The notes: generated by a model not told the origin, from the sequence alone. Positions 24,017 to 33,232 are shown, counted from the stretch's first letter. The stretch: DNA of 64,000 bases from Bacillus sp. NTK034 (GCF_017303275.1 NZ_JAFKOJ010000011.1:1-64000); one strand, 5' to 3'. Translations and numbers: made by a program.

Positions 24017-24486
24017 ACCTTTATCAATTCAATTTCATCTCTGATTGGAATACCATCATTTCCAATTAAGGGTATCTCGGGTTTTACCTTCCTTGCTTTC
24101 TCAACCGCATTTAGAATAATTTGGGACAGGATAAATCCTCGTTTCTGATAAAATTTTAATGCTAATAAATTATCGTTTGTTGTTATAAGTTTAACGATTT
24201 TACAATTTTTCTTGATAGCAAGATTTTCTACTTCTTGAACTAACGATGTACCTATCCCCTTCCCTTCTTCCATACTATCTAAGGATATAATTTCGCATTC
24301 ATTATCTATAATTAGGTAAGTAATTAAGCCAAGGATTTTGTCTTCTTCATTTATAACAGCAAAACCATCCAGTGCACTGCAATCATAAATCCCACTGGAT
24401 GTAACCATTTCCGGGCTTCCCCAATGCAGTTTAAAAAATTCTATTATTTTATTTTTTGGTAAATCCTCAACTGCGTAAGGTTTCAT
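24007..24486 (-). CDS. GNAT family N-acetyltransferase
   Basis: A 159-residue acetyltransferase. ATG at 24486 (GAGGTGG upstream) is preferred to an earlier one. The acetyl-CoA motif A is SLDSMEEGKGIGTSLVQEVE (about 85-105), followed by KIVKLITTNDNLLALKFYQK and RGF, the motif B tail with the acceptor Tyr. Substrate unknown. Its stop codon TAA lies inside repeat R9, meaning the last three codons (LLN-type end VLN) come from the repeat. Confidence 0.85.
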   Translation of the reverse strand: MKPYAVEDLPKNKIIEFFKLHWGSPEMVTSSGIYDCSALDGFAVINEEDKILGLITYLIIDNECEIISLDSMEEGKGIGTSLVQEVENLAIKKNCKIVKLITTNDNLLALKFYQKRGFILSQIILNAVEKARKVKPEIPLIGNDGIPIRDEIELIKVLN

Positions 24487-24572
24487 CAAAGCCACCTCAA
24501 ATGTTATATAACTCTTCTTCATAATAAGCCACCTGCCTGGCAAGGTTTCACCTTAATTCTCCTATACAGAGT

Positions 24573-25106
24573 CTACCTTTTATCTTTAAGAATTGAATAT
24601 ACATAGGTATCGTGTGCTTCTCCATTTTGCTGCATATAATCTCTTAGAATACCCTCCTTTTGAAACCCGGCTTTAGTCAGCAGTTTATTAGATGCCTTAT
24701 TATCCATAAATACAACTGCCCCAATACGAGTAAGTTCCAGCTCCTCAAATCCATATTGAATAACTTTCGATACAGCTTCGAAAGTATAGCCTTTTCTCCA
24801 ATGTTCAGGATGTATCTCATATCCTATTTCTGCCCGCCTATGTTTGAGAGACAATGCATTGAAGCCAACAGTCCCTATTATTCCTTTCTTCCCTTTAAGT
24901 TCAATTCCCCAGCGCATTCCTTTTTTCTCCCTGCAGCTATTTGCAAAAAAGTCAATAAATGCTTCAGCTTGTTCCATCTTTTCTAATGTTTCCTGCCCAT
25001 AGTAACGAGTCACATTGTCATTTGAAAAACAAGCAAATATACTCTCAGCATCTTCTTTCAAGATTTCTCTCAGCTTCAATCTATTAGTCTCTAAAGTCGG
25101 TATCAC
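24573..25106 (-). CDS. GNAT acetyltransferase, RimJ/RimL type
   Basis: A 177-residue RimJ/RimL-like acetyltransferase. Begins IPTLETNRLKLREILKEDAE, the family opening; motif A is GYEIHPEHWRKGYTFEAVSK, then VVFMDNKASNKLLTKAGFQK. These enzymes acetylate N-terminal amines of ribosomal proteins or small molecules; the acceptor cannot be read. GGGGAGAAAA precedes the ATG. It lies 87 bases from the next GNAT gene downstream and 33 bases from an ECF sigma factor gene upstream, all on one strand, so joint transcription is possible. Confidence 0.88.
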   Translation of the reverse strand: MIPTLETNRLKLREILKEDAESIFACFSNDNVTRYYGQETLEKMEQAEAFIDFFANSCREKKGMRWGIELKGKKGIIGTVGFNALSLKHRRAEIGYEIHPEHWRKGYTFEAVSKVIQYGFEELELTRIGAVVFMDNKASNKLLTKAGFQKEGILRDYMQQNGEAHDTYVYSILKDKR

Positions 25107-25138
25107 TTTTTTCTCCCCTTACCTTCTATAGCTATACA

Positions 25139-25798
25139 CTATCTTGATAATATCTGAAGAATATTTCCATCAGGATCTGAAATAAAAATGGCATGGAAAC
25201 CCGTCTCTCTATTGGCAATTACCTTGAAATGTTCTGTCTGCAGCAGTCGATAATAGTAAAATATCTTTAACGGCTGCTGGTTTTTAATGGCTAATGAAAA
25301 TTCTTTTAATAAATTGTCATTGAATGGCTGTTTTCCAGTAACTAGTGAAGTACTTTTTTTCAATGAATTTCTTGCCCGGTGAAGGGCTGTTTTAATGGAT
25401 TCATTACTGACTCTCAGCATTGCGGCGATTTCTTCAGAGGTATATTGGAACACATCTTTTAACGTTATTAGCATTGCCTGACGGAGTGGAAGTGTACAAT
25501 ATAAGATTTCTACTAAACTGTCCCACTCCGTAAAATCCCAGCTTTTCGCGAATAATTCATGAGGGTCCGTCAGAATTTCACTTTTCTTGCGCTTTTCATC
25601 AATATAAATATTTCTGGCAATGGTGTACAAATAAGTTATGTTCATCACCCGGTCTGGCTCTTTTTCTCTTATTCTGATCCATTTAATCATTGTCTCCTGG
25701 GTTAGATCCTCGGCCAGCCATTCTGAGGATGTTAAGGATAAACAATATTTATATAGCCTCAAAGAAATTTCCTCAACAGTTAAAGATTCAGTAATCAT
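25139..25798 (-). CDS. ECF-type sigma-70 family RNA polymerase sigma factor
   Basis: A 219-residue ECF sigma factor. Region 2 (about 10-75) includes WLAEDLTQETMIKWIRI and ITYLYTIARNIYIDEKRKKS; region 4 (about 105-155) includes LPLRQAMLITLKDVFQYTSE and MLRVSNESIKTALHRARNSL. A C-terminal extension of about 60 residues ends GFHAIFISDPDGNILQILSR, reminiscent of the sensory tails of ECF groups that lack a separate anti-sigma factor. GGAGGAAAA precedes the ATG. No anti-sigma gene adjoins it. Target genes unknown. Confidence 0.85.
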   Translation of the reverse strand: MITESLTVEEISLRLYKYCLSLTSSEWLAEDLTQETMIKWIRIREKEPDRVMNITYLYTIARNIYIDEKRKKSEILTDPHELFAKSWDFTEWDSLVEILYCTLPLRQAMLITLKDVFQYTSEEIAAMLRVSNESIKTALHRARNSLKKSTSLVTGKQPFNDNLLKEFSLAIKNQQPLKIFYYYRLLQTEHFKVIANRETGFHAIFISDPDGNILQILSR

Positions 25799-25890
25799 TT
25801 TTCCTCCAATAAAATATTTTCATTATTTTGTAACTTTTCTTTTATTATAATCGTTTGTATAGGAACAAAAAATAAGGAGTGTGATCTTGC

Positions 25891-26301
25891 ATGTTTAAGG
25901 TCGGCAGTATTTTTATTCCGGTTACGGATTTGGAAAGGTCAAAAAAATGGTATGAAGTAAACCTTGGTCTAACGAAAGTAGATGAGTGGCAGGAAAACGG
26001 GGCTGATCATGGTGTGGGCTATGTTTTTAAGACTGACACCACAGGTCTTGCTTTAATAAAGGTAGAAAAGCCTCAGCCAACAGAATTTACTGTCAAAGGG
26101 AAAAATAAAAACGTCTATTATAATTTCGAAGTAGATGACATCCAGCAAGCTTACGATCGGTTGAAACAAAATGGAGTGGAAACAACAGGCATTCATGATT
26201 ATGGGATGATGAAAGGGTTTGATTTCTTTGACCTTGATGGGAATGCCTTCAGTGCAGTAAGTGAAGAACTGAATTCGCTGTACCATAAAGACAATATGTA
26301 A
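25891..26301 (+). CDS. VOC family protein
   Basis: A 136-residue vicinal-oxygen-chelate protein with KVGSIFIPVTDLERSKKWYE at the N-terminus and YGMMKGFDFFDLDGNAFSAV at the C-terminus; the usual His of the first strand is replaced by Phe/Pro, so metal binding is uncertain. AAGGAGTGTG precedes the ATG. Monocistronic: a hairpin (AGTGGAAGC/GCTTCCACT, 26310-26339) follows the stop, without a clear T-run. It is divergent from the sigma factor gene. Confidence 0.78.
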   Translation: MFKVGSIFIPVTDLERSKKWYEVNLGLTKVDEWQENGADHGVGYVFKTDTTGLALIKVEKPQPTEFTVKGKNKNVYYNFEVDDIQQAYDRLKQNGVETTGIHDYGMMKGFDFFDLDGNAFSAVSEELNSLYHKDNM

Positions 26302-26512
26302 ACGTAAATAGTGGAAGCAGCCAACGATGTGCTTCCACTAACCTGGCTTTTAGCCTGCGAGGATACTCCCTGCTCCATTAACCTTGAATTCTTATCCCCT
26401 CAGCTTTACATCGCAATTAATAAAAAAGGAATTCCCAAATCCCCCTTTAGCAAACAACAAATCTAATGTTACACTAGAATTAATGGAATATTTTAGAAAT
26501 GGGGTTAAGGTG

Positions 26513-27292
26513 ATGGGGGAAGTTATATTAGAGATTAGTGATTTGAGAAAGAAATATGGTCCGAAGTCCGTGCTGAATGGTGTATCTTTTCAGGTAAAAA
26601 GCGGGGAAATCATCGGGTATATCGGCCCGAACGGCGCTGGAAAAAGCACCACTGTCAAAATCATGCTTGGCATTGAAGATGACTATTCAGGACAGGTCAA
26701 AATCTTTGGCCAGGATATTTCGGATGGAAATATCGATTATAAAAGAAAAATCGGATACGTGCCGGAAATCGCTGAAGTATACGATATTTTGACCGGCCAG
26801 GAATATTTAACCTTTGTTGGCGAATTGTATGGTCTCGATTCGGACCTCGCCAGTGATAAGGCAAAAAGCCTGATGGAACTATTCGGCATAGGGGAAGTCT
26901 ACCATTCCCGGATCGCTTCTTATTCAAAAGGAATGCGCCAAAAGCTTCTCATTATCTCGAGCTTACTGCATAATCCGGAACTTCTGTTCTTTGATGAGCC
27001 CATCAATGGCCTGGATGCAAATAGTGTCATGATATTCAAAGAAATTATGGCACAGCTTGCTGAACAGGGAAAAACGATCTTTTATTCTTCTCACATTATG
27101 GATGTGGTCGAAAAAATAAGCAGCCGCATTATTCTCCTGCATGCCGGCAGAATTGCTGCTGATGGCACCTTTGAAGAGTTAAGGCAGCAAAATACGGAAG
27201 GTTCACTTGAACAGATTTTCAACCAGCTTACGGGATTCAGTGAACATAAGGAACTTGGTGCAAGATTTGTTTCGATCGTAAGGGAGATGTAG
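26513..27292 (+). CDS. ABC transporter ATP-binding protein
   Basis: A 259-residue ABC ATPase. ATG at 26513 is taken as start because the family begins ILEISDLRKKYG and AAGG lies just before it; an earlier ATG at 26384 would add unlike residues. Walker A GYIGPNGAGKSTTVKIMLG, signature YSKGMRQKLLIIS, Walker B LLFFDEPINGLDAN, switch His SSHIMD. It powers the permease encoded two bases downstream. The C-terminus is typical of exporters of the ABC-2 group. Confidence 0.92.
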   Translation: MGEVILEISDLRKKYGPKSVLNGVSFQVKSGEIIGYIGPNGAGKSTTVKIMLGIEDDYSGQVKIFGQDISDGNIDYKRKIGYVPEIAEVYDILTGQEYLTFVGELYGLDSDLASDKAKSLMELFGIGEVYHSRIASYSKGMRQKLLIISSLLHNPELLFFDEPINGLDANSVMIFKEIMAQLAEQGKTIFYSSHIMDVVEKISSRIILLHAGRIAADGTFEELRQQNTEGSLEQIFNQLTGFSEHKELGARFVSIVREM

Positions 27293-27294
27293 GG

Positions 27295-28938
27295 ATGCAG
27301 GACTATCGCACTCTTAAACTATTGGATCGTTTTGAGCGGATTTTCAACAGCCTTGGTGTAGATTACAAGATAATGAGAAGACTCCTGCAAGTAAAGCTAA
27401 CGATGGATGGACGGCGTGTGCCCACCATTTTCTCGCAGAATGCAAAAAAAGACAACAAAGAAAAGAACAATCAGTACATAAAATCTTTATGGATTTACGT
27501 ATTGTTTGGGCTGTTTTTGATTCCATTTGTGCTAATGGGAGACAATTATCTTTTCCAGATGAGCCTATTTTATGGGATTTTCACCTTTTTCGTTATGACC
27601 TCCATGATTTCTGATTTCTCTTCGGTTTTACTGGATATCCGGGACCGCAACATCCTGTTTCCAAAGCCGGTCGACCGAAAAACGATCAGCACGGCAAAAA
27701 TGGTTCATGTTACGATTTATCTTTCTTTCCTTACCATTGCGCTTACGGGAATCCCTTTGATAGTGGGACTTATCAAAAATGGGCTCTTATTTTTCCTGAT
27801 TGCTGCCGTAAACATCATCCTGATTGATTTATTGGTTGTTGGTTTAACCGCACTGATCTATTTATCGATATTGCGATTTTTTGACGGGGAAAAATTAAAA
27901 GATCTCATCAACTATGTCCAAATTGGGCTGTCCCTTATGATCATGGTTGGCTATCAATTGCTTATTCGCTCTTTTGAGTTAATTGACTTAACGGTTTCGC
28001 TTCAGCCAAAGTGGTGGCAGATATTCATCTTTCCAATGTGGTTTGGGGCAAATATCGAAATGATGATGAAGGGCACTTTCCAGCCGTTTTATCTCATCTT
28101 TTCAGCATTAGGACTCATTGTTCCGATCCTGTCCATCTGGATTTATATGAAATTTACCAGCACCTTCGAGCAAAACCTGCAAAAGCTTGCTTATCATGGA
28201 AAAGCCAAAGAAACGAAACGGAGTAAAGCGGGAGAATTCCTTCTCAGCACCATTTGCCGCTCACCTGAAGAAAGAGCCGTTTTCCGATTTGCCGGCAGCA
28301 TGATGAGGAATGAACGGGACTTTAAGCTGAAGGCTTATCCGTCTCTGGGTTTTTCCATCGTAATTCCGTTTATTTTTATCATGAATACTCTTCGTGAAGA
28401 TTTTGCACAGCTATCTGACAGCAAGTCCTATTTAACGATTTATTTTAGTTTGATCATCATTCCGACCATCATGATTCTTCTAAAGTATTCAGGAAAATAT
28501 AAGGGTGCCTTTATTTACCGGGTTGCTCCACTCAAACAGCTAAAGCCGGTGTTCAGCGGTACCATCAAGGCATTTATCTTTAAGTTATATTTGCCAGTTT
28601 ACTTGCTTCTAAGTGCACTATTCCTTTTCCTGTTCGGGGCAAAAATTCTGCCTGATCTTGTCGCTGTATTTATCAGTGCCTGTCTATATGCTGTCATTTG
28701 TTTTATGGTTCTAAAGAAAACCCTGCCCTTTTCGGAGTCTTTTGATGAGTACAATCAAAACGGCAATAGTGCCATTATATTTGGATTGATGATGATTGTA
28801 GCCTTATTTGCCGGCCTTCATTTCGCCAGCACTCTATTGCCGTATGGAATCTATCTGTATTTGGGGCTTGCGATTATTTGCCTGGGCATTTTTTGGAAGC
28901 TGGCTTTCAATATTACTTGGGAACAGATTGTAAAATAA
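27295..28938 (+). CDS. ABC-2 type transporter permease
   Basis: A 547-residue integral membrane protein with about twelve hydrophobic segments: from residue 65 (SLWIYVLFGLFLIPFVLMG) through the C-terminus (YLGLAIICLGIFWKLAF). The cytosolic N-terminal 60 residues are basic. Its ATG is two bases after the stop of the ATPase gene, so the two are translated together and should form one exporter. The substrate (lipid, peptide or drug) is unknown. A strong terminator follows 60 bases later. Confidence 0.85.
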   Translation: MQDYRTLKLLDRFERIFNSLGVDYKIMRRLLQVKLTMDGRRVPTIFSQNAKKDNKEKNNQYIKSLWIYVLFGLFLIPFVLMGDNYLFQMSLFYGIFTFFVMTSMISDFSSVLLDIRDRNILFPKPVDRKTISTAKMVHVTIYLSFLTIALTGIPLIVGLIKNGLLFFLIAAVNIILIDLLVVGLTALIYLSILRFFDGEKLKDLINYVQIGLSLMIMVGYQLLIRSFELIDLTVSLQPKWWQIFIFPMWFGANIEMMMKGTFQPFYLIFSALGLIVPILSIWIYMKFTSTFEQNLQKLAYHGKAKETKRSKAGEFLLSTICRSPEERAVFRFAGSMMRNERDFKLKAYPSLGFSIVIPFIFIMNTLREDFAQLSDSKSYLTIYFSLIIIPTIMILLKYSGKYKGAFIYRVAPLKQLKPVFSGTIKAFIFKLYLPVYLLLSALFLFLFGAKILPDLVAVFISACLYAVICFMVLKKTLPFSESFDEYNQNGNSAIIFGLMMIVALFAGLHFASTLLPYGIYLYLGLAIICLGIFWKLAFNITWEQIVK

Positions 28939-28999
28939 CCTGCGGGACGATTTTCAAAGGATGGTCATTTTGATATCGGCTAGCCGCTTAGCGTTTTTT

Positions 29000-29027
29000 A
29001 GCTGCCACTTTTGGCAGCTCTCTTTTT
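29000..29027 (+). terminator. Intrinsic terminator of the ABC exporter operon
   Basis: AGCTGCC, loop ACTTTT, GGCAGCT, CTCTTTTTG. It also lies in the gap facing the convergent modA gene. Confidence 0.82.
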
Positions 29028-29183
29028 GCCTCATACTGTCATCTGATGTTTTATGCGAATTCCAGCTCTCCTGCAATAAAAATAGACATCCCGCAAAAGG
29101 AATGCCTTCTAATTTAATCTGGCTGGGATCGTTTGTGTTTTTCCTGGTAACTCGGCAGCCATTACAACTGGTGACTATTTAAC

Positions 29184-29990
29184 TTATTTAAGACCTTTAA
29201 ACCCATACTTTTCAAAAATACTCATTGAATTTTCATTTTGAAGATAATCATAGAATAACTTGGCTTCCTCTGGATGTCTTGTATCCTTAACCACACCTAA
29301 AGGATAAATAATGGCATCATGAGTGTTTTCATCTGCCGTGTCCACAATGTTAACTTTTTCAGATATTAATGCATCCGTTTTATAAACAATTCCAGCATCC
29401 ACATTATTTGTCTCTACATATGTAAGTACTTGCCGAACATCTTTGGCATACACCACTTTTTCTTCTATGCTTTTCCAAATACCCATATTTTCTAAAGACT
29501 CCTTCGCATATTTCCCTGCAGGAACAGACTCTGGAGTGCCGATAGACAATCTATCTGCTTCAGTAAGATCATTAAATGATTTAATTCCCTTTGCTGATTC
29601 TTTCGGCACCACCAGAACAAGTTCATTTCCAACTAAATCAATTCCATTCTTTTCTTCAATAAGTCCGTCCCGTACTAATTTATCAAATTTATCCTCTGCA
29701 GCTGAAAAGAAAAGATCAGCAGGTGCTCCCTGAGAAATTTGCTGCTGAAGAGAGCCAGATGCTCCAAAATTAAAGTTTACTAGCATATTCGGATGCTCTT
29801 TTTCGAAGCTTGCTTCAATATCTGTCAAGGCATCCTGCAGGCTTGCTGCTGCCGAAATAGTCAATTCCACTTTTTCTCCAGTTTCTTCCTGCTTCTCCTT
29901 TCCTGTATTTTTAGACTGGTCACTGTTTGAACAACCAGCCAATAATAAAAAAAGTACTATTAACGAAAATAACAGGTATTGCTTTTTCAT
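29184..29990 (-). CDS. modA: Molybdate ABC transporter substrate-binding lipoprotein ModA
   Basis: A 268-residue ModA. Lipoprotein signal with lipobox LLLAGCSN, then a Lys/Glu linker. The binding protein begins VELTISAAASLQDALTDIEA and has the anion-site motifs FNFGASGSLQQQISQGAPAD, VPKESAKGIKSF, GTPESVPAGKYAKESLENMG, YVETNNVDAGIVYKTDAL. It binds molybdate or tungstate outside the membrane. GGGAGATT precedes the ATG. modB/modC are not adjacent on either side, unlike the usual modABC operon. Confidence 0.92.
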   Translation of the reverse strand: MKKQYLLFSLIVLFLLLAGCSNSDQSKNTGKEKQEETGEKVELTISAAASLQDALTDIEASFEKEHPNMLVNFNFGASGSLQQQISQGAPADLFFSAAEDKFDKLVRDGLIEEKNGIDLVGNELVLVVPKESAKGIKSFNDLTEADRLSIGTPESVPAGKYAKESLENMGIWKSIEEKVVYAKDVRQVLTYVETNNVDAGIVYKTDALISEKVNIVDTADENTHDAIIYPLGVVKDTRHPEEAKLFYDYLQNENSMSIFEKYGFKGLK

Positions 29991-30111
29991 TATGAATCTC
30001 CCTTTCTAATTAGTTATATCTGATTATAACTGCTATAGCTCTGGTTATCAGCGGCCAGGCCATTGTGTCAGATCTCCGGGCAAGAACATATGGCCCCATC
30101 TGAAGGCTTTA

Positions 30112-30143
30112 CATCAAAAATAGAAAGCTGCCATAAGGCAGCT
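30112..30143 (-). terminator. Intrinsic terminator
   Basis: Minus strand: AGCTGCC, loop TTAT, GGCAGCT, TTCTATTTTTG. It ends the small gene at 30180 (and perhaps 30456). Confidence 0.82.
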
Positions 30144-30179
30144 GATTTAAAACAGAAAAAATTACTCATTTTTATATTT

Positions 30180-30419
30180 TCACTGTACCCCGCGCTTTAT
30201 ATCAAAAATCCCTAATGTTCCACAAATTAAAACACCTAATCCCAATATACCGGTAAGAATCCAATTCTTATCCCAGCTGTTGATTAAACTAAATAAACAA
30301 CCTGACGCAATTAATAATGCTCCATATTTTGCTCGCCATTTTTCCAATTTTGAATGGTTTTCATTACTCAAAATAGTTCCACTCCATTTCAGACCTTTCA
30401 ATACGTATTTAAGCATCAA
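30180..30419 (-). CDS. Hypothetical small membrane protein
   Basis: A 79-residue protein with two C-terminal membrane helices (about 33-48 and 53-72: GALLIASGCLFSLINSWDKN, GILGLGVLICGTLGIFDIKR) after a basic cytosolic N-terminus. Two-helix arrangement WxxKYGxxLIxxG...GxxG is seen in many Bacillus SdpI-like or YtpI-like small proteins, but none can be named. The first ATG has weak upstream purines. Possibly cotranscribed with the 92-residue membrane protein upstream. Confidence 0.5.
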   Translation of the reverse strand: MMLKYVLKGLKWSGTILSNENHSKLEKWRAKYGALLIASGCLFSLINSWDKNWILTGILGLGVLICGTLGIFDIKRGVQ

Positions 30420-30455
30420 GGGGTATTAAAAACACCCTCAGATGTTAAAAATCAG

Positions 30456-30734
30456 TTAGAAGTACAGTTGCTCAAGAAACCCTATAAATAGGGTTGATAT
30501 GATAAAGATAGGTATTGAAATGAATATTTTATTTCGCAAACTAATAACCTCGAATCGGCTGTATAACTTACTTACAACGATAAAAAGAATGATTAGGACA
30601 GGCACACTTATACATATGGCAATTAAATCAACACGTGTAAAGGGTTTACTGATGTATTTATCAAAGTTGATGTTAATAACAAAAAGTATGGAAAATAAAA
30701 AAAATTGATAAAAACAAAATCTACCATAAATCAT
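30456..30734 (-). CDS. Hypothetical small membrane protein
   Basis: A 92-residue very hydrophobic protein with three predicted helices (residues 7-24, 36-58, 70-90). No motif or family recognised. An AGAGGTAATCACCC site precedes the ATG at 30734. With the next gene it may form a two-gene unit ended by the hairpin at 30112. Confidence 0.5.
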   Translation of the reverse strand: MIYGRFCFYQFFLFSILFVININFDKYISKPFTRVDLIAICISVPVLIILFIVVSKLYSRFEVISLRNKIFISIPIFIISTLFIGFLEQLYF

Positions 30735-30798
30735 GGGTGATTACCTCTATTGTGTAATTTTTAATATGGATTCATTATCTGCTTATTAAGGTAGTTCC

Positions 30799-30833
30799 AC
30801 AAAAATAGCGTTAATCCCTTCCAGGATCAACGC
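30799..30833 (-). terminator. Intrinsic terminator of the DUF4256 gene
   Basis: Minus strand: GCGTTGATCC, loop TGGAAG, GGATTAACGC, TATTTTTG. Confidence 0.75.
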
Positions 30834-30892
30834 CTCAATCAGTCTGAGTGCACTACTGCCCTTTTATCTTTACACTTAGATATTCCTCGAAT

Positions 30893-31459
30893 CTAAACCC
30901 TCAGCGAGCCGCGGAAACCCCTTGCACCATAGTAGGAATCGGCTCCATTGTGATACACAAAAACAGTGTCGTAGCGGCGGTCACAAAAGATAGCCCCGCC
31001 AAGTTTTCTGACATTCTCAGGAGTTTGCACCCAGCTGGAGGTTTTCTTATCTACATGTTCAAGCTCCTGAAGCTCCCGGTATTGCTCTTCTGTTAAAAGC
31101 TCAATGCCCATGGCAGCTGCCAAATCCATAGCGCTGTTTTCCGGCTTGTGTTTTTTCCGTGCATCCAGCGCTTCACGGTCGTAACAGACACTTCTGCGGC
31201 CTTTTGGACTTTCAGCTGAACAATCATAAAATATGTATTCGCCGGTCTCTTGATCATGGCGGACAACATCCGGTTCACCTTCAGTTCCTTCCATTTCATT
31301 GAGTGACCACAATTTTTCAGGATTGGCTTCGAGCTTATCTTGTACATCAGCCCACTCCACACCTTCATGGCGATGCATGTTTTTTTCAAAACGCGCTTTC
31401 AGAGTTTCCAGCAGTTCATCACGCTGTTCTGGTGACAGCTCCATATTTTCCATTGTCAA
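30893..31459 (-). CDS. DUF4256 family protein
   Basis: A 188-residue cytosolic protein that fits DUF4256 throughout: LSPEQRDELLETLKARFEKN, HEGVEWADVQDKLEAN, LWSLNEMEGTEGEPDVV, FYDCSAESPKGRRSVCYDRE, AMGIELLTEEQYRELQEL, SSWVQTPENVRKLGGAIFCD and YGARGFRGSLRV. The family is widespread in bacteria, with no assigned function. GGAGGAG lies eight bases before the TTG at 31459 (an ATG two codons on is the alternative). Monocistronic. Confidence 0.9.
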   Translation of the reverse strand: MTMENMELSPEQRDELLETLKARFEKNMHRHEGVEWADVQDKLEANPEKLWSLNEMEGTEGEPDVVRHDQETGEYIFYDCSAESPKGRRSVCYDREALDARKKHKPENSAMDLAAAMGIELLTEEQYRELQELEHVDKKTSSWVQTPENVRKLGGAIFCDRRYDTVFVYHNGADSYYGARGFRGSLRV

Positions 31460-31642
31460 GTTAACTCCTCCTAGTTTTTACTCCATTATAATATAATTAT
31501 GACCATTAAGGGCTATTTGATAAAAGTGGAGCATCATTAACTTTACATAAACCACCTTCGGACTCATTCTCGTCGGTTTCCCGCTTTTCTGTCCGAACCT
31601 GCTCCACCTTTCCATCTTTATGGAATGCCACAAAAAACAAAA

Positions 31643-31680
31643 AAAACACTAACAAATACGTTGCCATTTGTTAGTGTTTT
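31643..31680 (-). terminator. Intrinsic terminator of the symporter gene
   Basis: AAAACACTAACAAAT and ATTTGTTAGTGTTTT form a perfect 15-bp stem with an 8-base loop; TTTTTTTTG follows on the minus strand. Confidence 0.93.
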
Positions 31681-31688
31681 CCAATCTA

Positions 31689-32951
31689 TTATGAAGCTTG
31701 CTGCTCAAATCTTTCTTCTGCTGGAGGGTTAAATTGACCTTCCCACTTTGCAATAACAATCGCCGCAAGTGAATTCCCCACCACGTTAACGGCTGTTCGG
31801 CCCATATCAAGGATACGGTCGATGCCGGCAATAAAGGCAAGGCCTTCTGCAGGCAATCCAATTGTGCTGAATGTAGCCAGCAGCACGACAAAGGATACGC
31901 CTGGCACGCCCGCCATTCCTTTTGATGTAACCATCAGTACTAACATTAATGTGATTTGCTGCCCTATGCTTAATTCTATGCCAAACATTTGTGCAATAAA
32001 TAAAGAGGCAATGGCCTGATATAAAACCGATCCATCCAGGTTAAAAGAGTAGCCTGTTGGAATTACGAATGAAGCAATATGTTTCGGGCTTCCCGCCTTC
32101 TCCATTTTGTCCATAATTCTTGGAAGCACTGTTTCAGAACTTGCAGTTGAAAAGGCCAAAATTAATTCTTCTTTAATCATCTTCAGTAATTTAAAGATGC
32201 TGAACCCGACAACTTTGGCCATAACTCCTAACACAACAAGAACAAAGAAAATCATGGATCCATATACAGTAAGCGCCAGCTTGCCCAATGGAATCAGTGA
32301 GGCAAAGCCATACTTGGAGATCGTTACACCAATTAAGGCAAATACCCCGATTGGTGCATACTTCATAAATAGGTTTGTCACATAGAACATCGCCTTGGCA
32401 GTACCTTCGAAGAATCTCAATACCGGCTTTCCCTTATCCCCAATTGCTGCAATTCCAAGGCCAAATACAACGGCAAAGAAGATGATCGCCAGCATATCGC
32501 CTTCCACCATCGCCTGTACCGGGTTTGTTGGGACTATATGCAAAAAGGTATCCGCTATCGACTTGCCCTCTTGCTCTTCATTGGTTTCAACATAGCTTGA
32601 AATATCGCTTTGCTGCAGGCTGTCCATATTCAGGCCGGCACCAGGCTGAATCACATTACCTGCAATGAGGCCAACCACAATGGCAACCATGGTCATGCCG
32701 ATAAAATAAGCCAATGATTTCCCGCCAAGCTTACCAACGGACTTTATGTCTCCAACACCCGCAATGGCAACAATTATTGTTGATAGTACAATGGGAACAA
32801 CAATCATTTTAATTAAGCGGATAAAAAGATCGCCAAACGGCTGAAGGACACTTTGCGCCGCTTCACTTCCATAGAAAATACCGCCAACAGCGATCCCTAA
32901 AATAAGGCCGATAAAAATTTGAGTGGCTAAACTTAATTTAACTTTTTTCAT
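31689..32951 (-). CDS. Dicarboxylate/amino acid:cation symporter (DAACS)
   Basis: A 420-residue GltP/GltT/DctA-family symporter with eight membrane helices and the two re-entrant loops. Hallmarks: FSTASSETVLPRIMDKMEKA (HP1 serine-rich tip), TGYSFNLDGSVLYQAIASLF (TM7, NxD), MLVLMVTSKGMAGVPGVSFV (HP2) and DRILDMGRTAVNVVGNSLAA (TM8, substrate Asp/Arg region). Takes up glutamate, aspartate or C4-dicarboxylates with Na+ or H+. The Arg in DMGRTAVNV favours acidic substrates. Transcription passes through a c-di-AMP riboswitch and terminator 70-270 bases upstream. Confidence 0.92.
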   Translation of the reverse strand: MKKVKLSLATQIFIGLILGIAVGGIFYGSEAAQSVLQPFGDLFIRLIKMIVVPIVLSTIIVAIAGVGDIKSVGKLGGKSLAYFIGMTMVAIVVGLIAGNVIQPGAGLNMDSLQQSDISSYVETNEEQEGKSIADTFLHIVPTNPVQAMVEGDMLAIIFFAVVFGLGIAAIGDKGKPVLRFFEGTAKAMFYVTNLFMKYAPIGVFALIGVTISKYGFASLIPLGKLALTVYGSMIFFVLVVLGVMAKVVGFSIFKLLKMIKEELILAFSTASSETVLPRIMDKMEKAGSPKHIASFVIPTGYSFNLDGSVLYQAIASLFIAQMFGIELSIGQQITLMLVLMVTSKGMAGVPGVSFVVLLATFSTIGLPAEGLAFIAGIDRILDMGRTAVNVVGNSLAAIVIAKWEGQFNPPAEERFEQQAS

Positions 32952-33019
32952 CAATTACCCTACCTTCTTGTTTAGTTTTATACGTGCTGCGCAGGCAAGG
33001 GAAACAAAGATGATCCTGA

Positions 33020-33056
33020 TAAAAAAGAAAATCGACAAAAATGCGGATTTTGTCAA
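33020..33056 (-). terminator. Riboswitch-controlled terminator
   Basis: Minus strand: TTGACAAAA, loop TCCGCAT, TTTTGTCGA, TTTTCTTTTTT. It lies between the c-di-AMP aptamer and the symporter gene and is the expected expression platform (off when ligand bound). Confidence 0.85.
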
Positions 33057-33087
33057 TTCACACTATTTCATATTCTCTTATGTTTCC

Positions 33088-33222
33088 TTAAACGCTGACG
33101 AGGTTAGCTTTCGGGTTAGGACTGTGGAAACAGTAAGCCCTTCCATCGATAGGATTCACCCCAAGCGGAAACTCCGCTGTAAATATTGGGTCCCCCGTTC
33201 TTAAAATAAGATTAAGCATAGA
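33088..33222 (-). ncRNA. Cyclic di-AMP riboswitch (ydaO-yuaA class)
   Basis: Read on the minus strand, the conserved blocks of this class appear in order: ATGCTTAATC, GAACGGGGGACCCAAT, CTTGGGGTGAATCC, GGAAGGGC, CTAACCCGAAAGCTAACC and TCGTCAGCG. The 5' and 3' blocks can pair to close the aptamer. The class binds c-di-AMP, a second messenger of osmotic and potassium status, and usually turns off potassium or osmolyte transport genes. Here it precedes a dicarboxylate/amino-acid symporter. Confidence 0.9.
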
Positions 33223-33232
33223 TCACTAGATC

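Noticed and set aside
28961-29182. A 73-codon plus-strand frame after the ABC permease.
   Set aside because: It runs through the terminator and has no ribosome binding site or protein-like composition.
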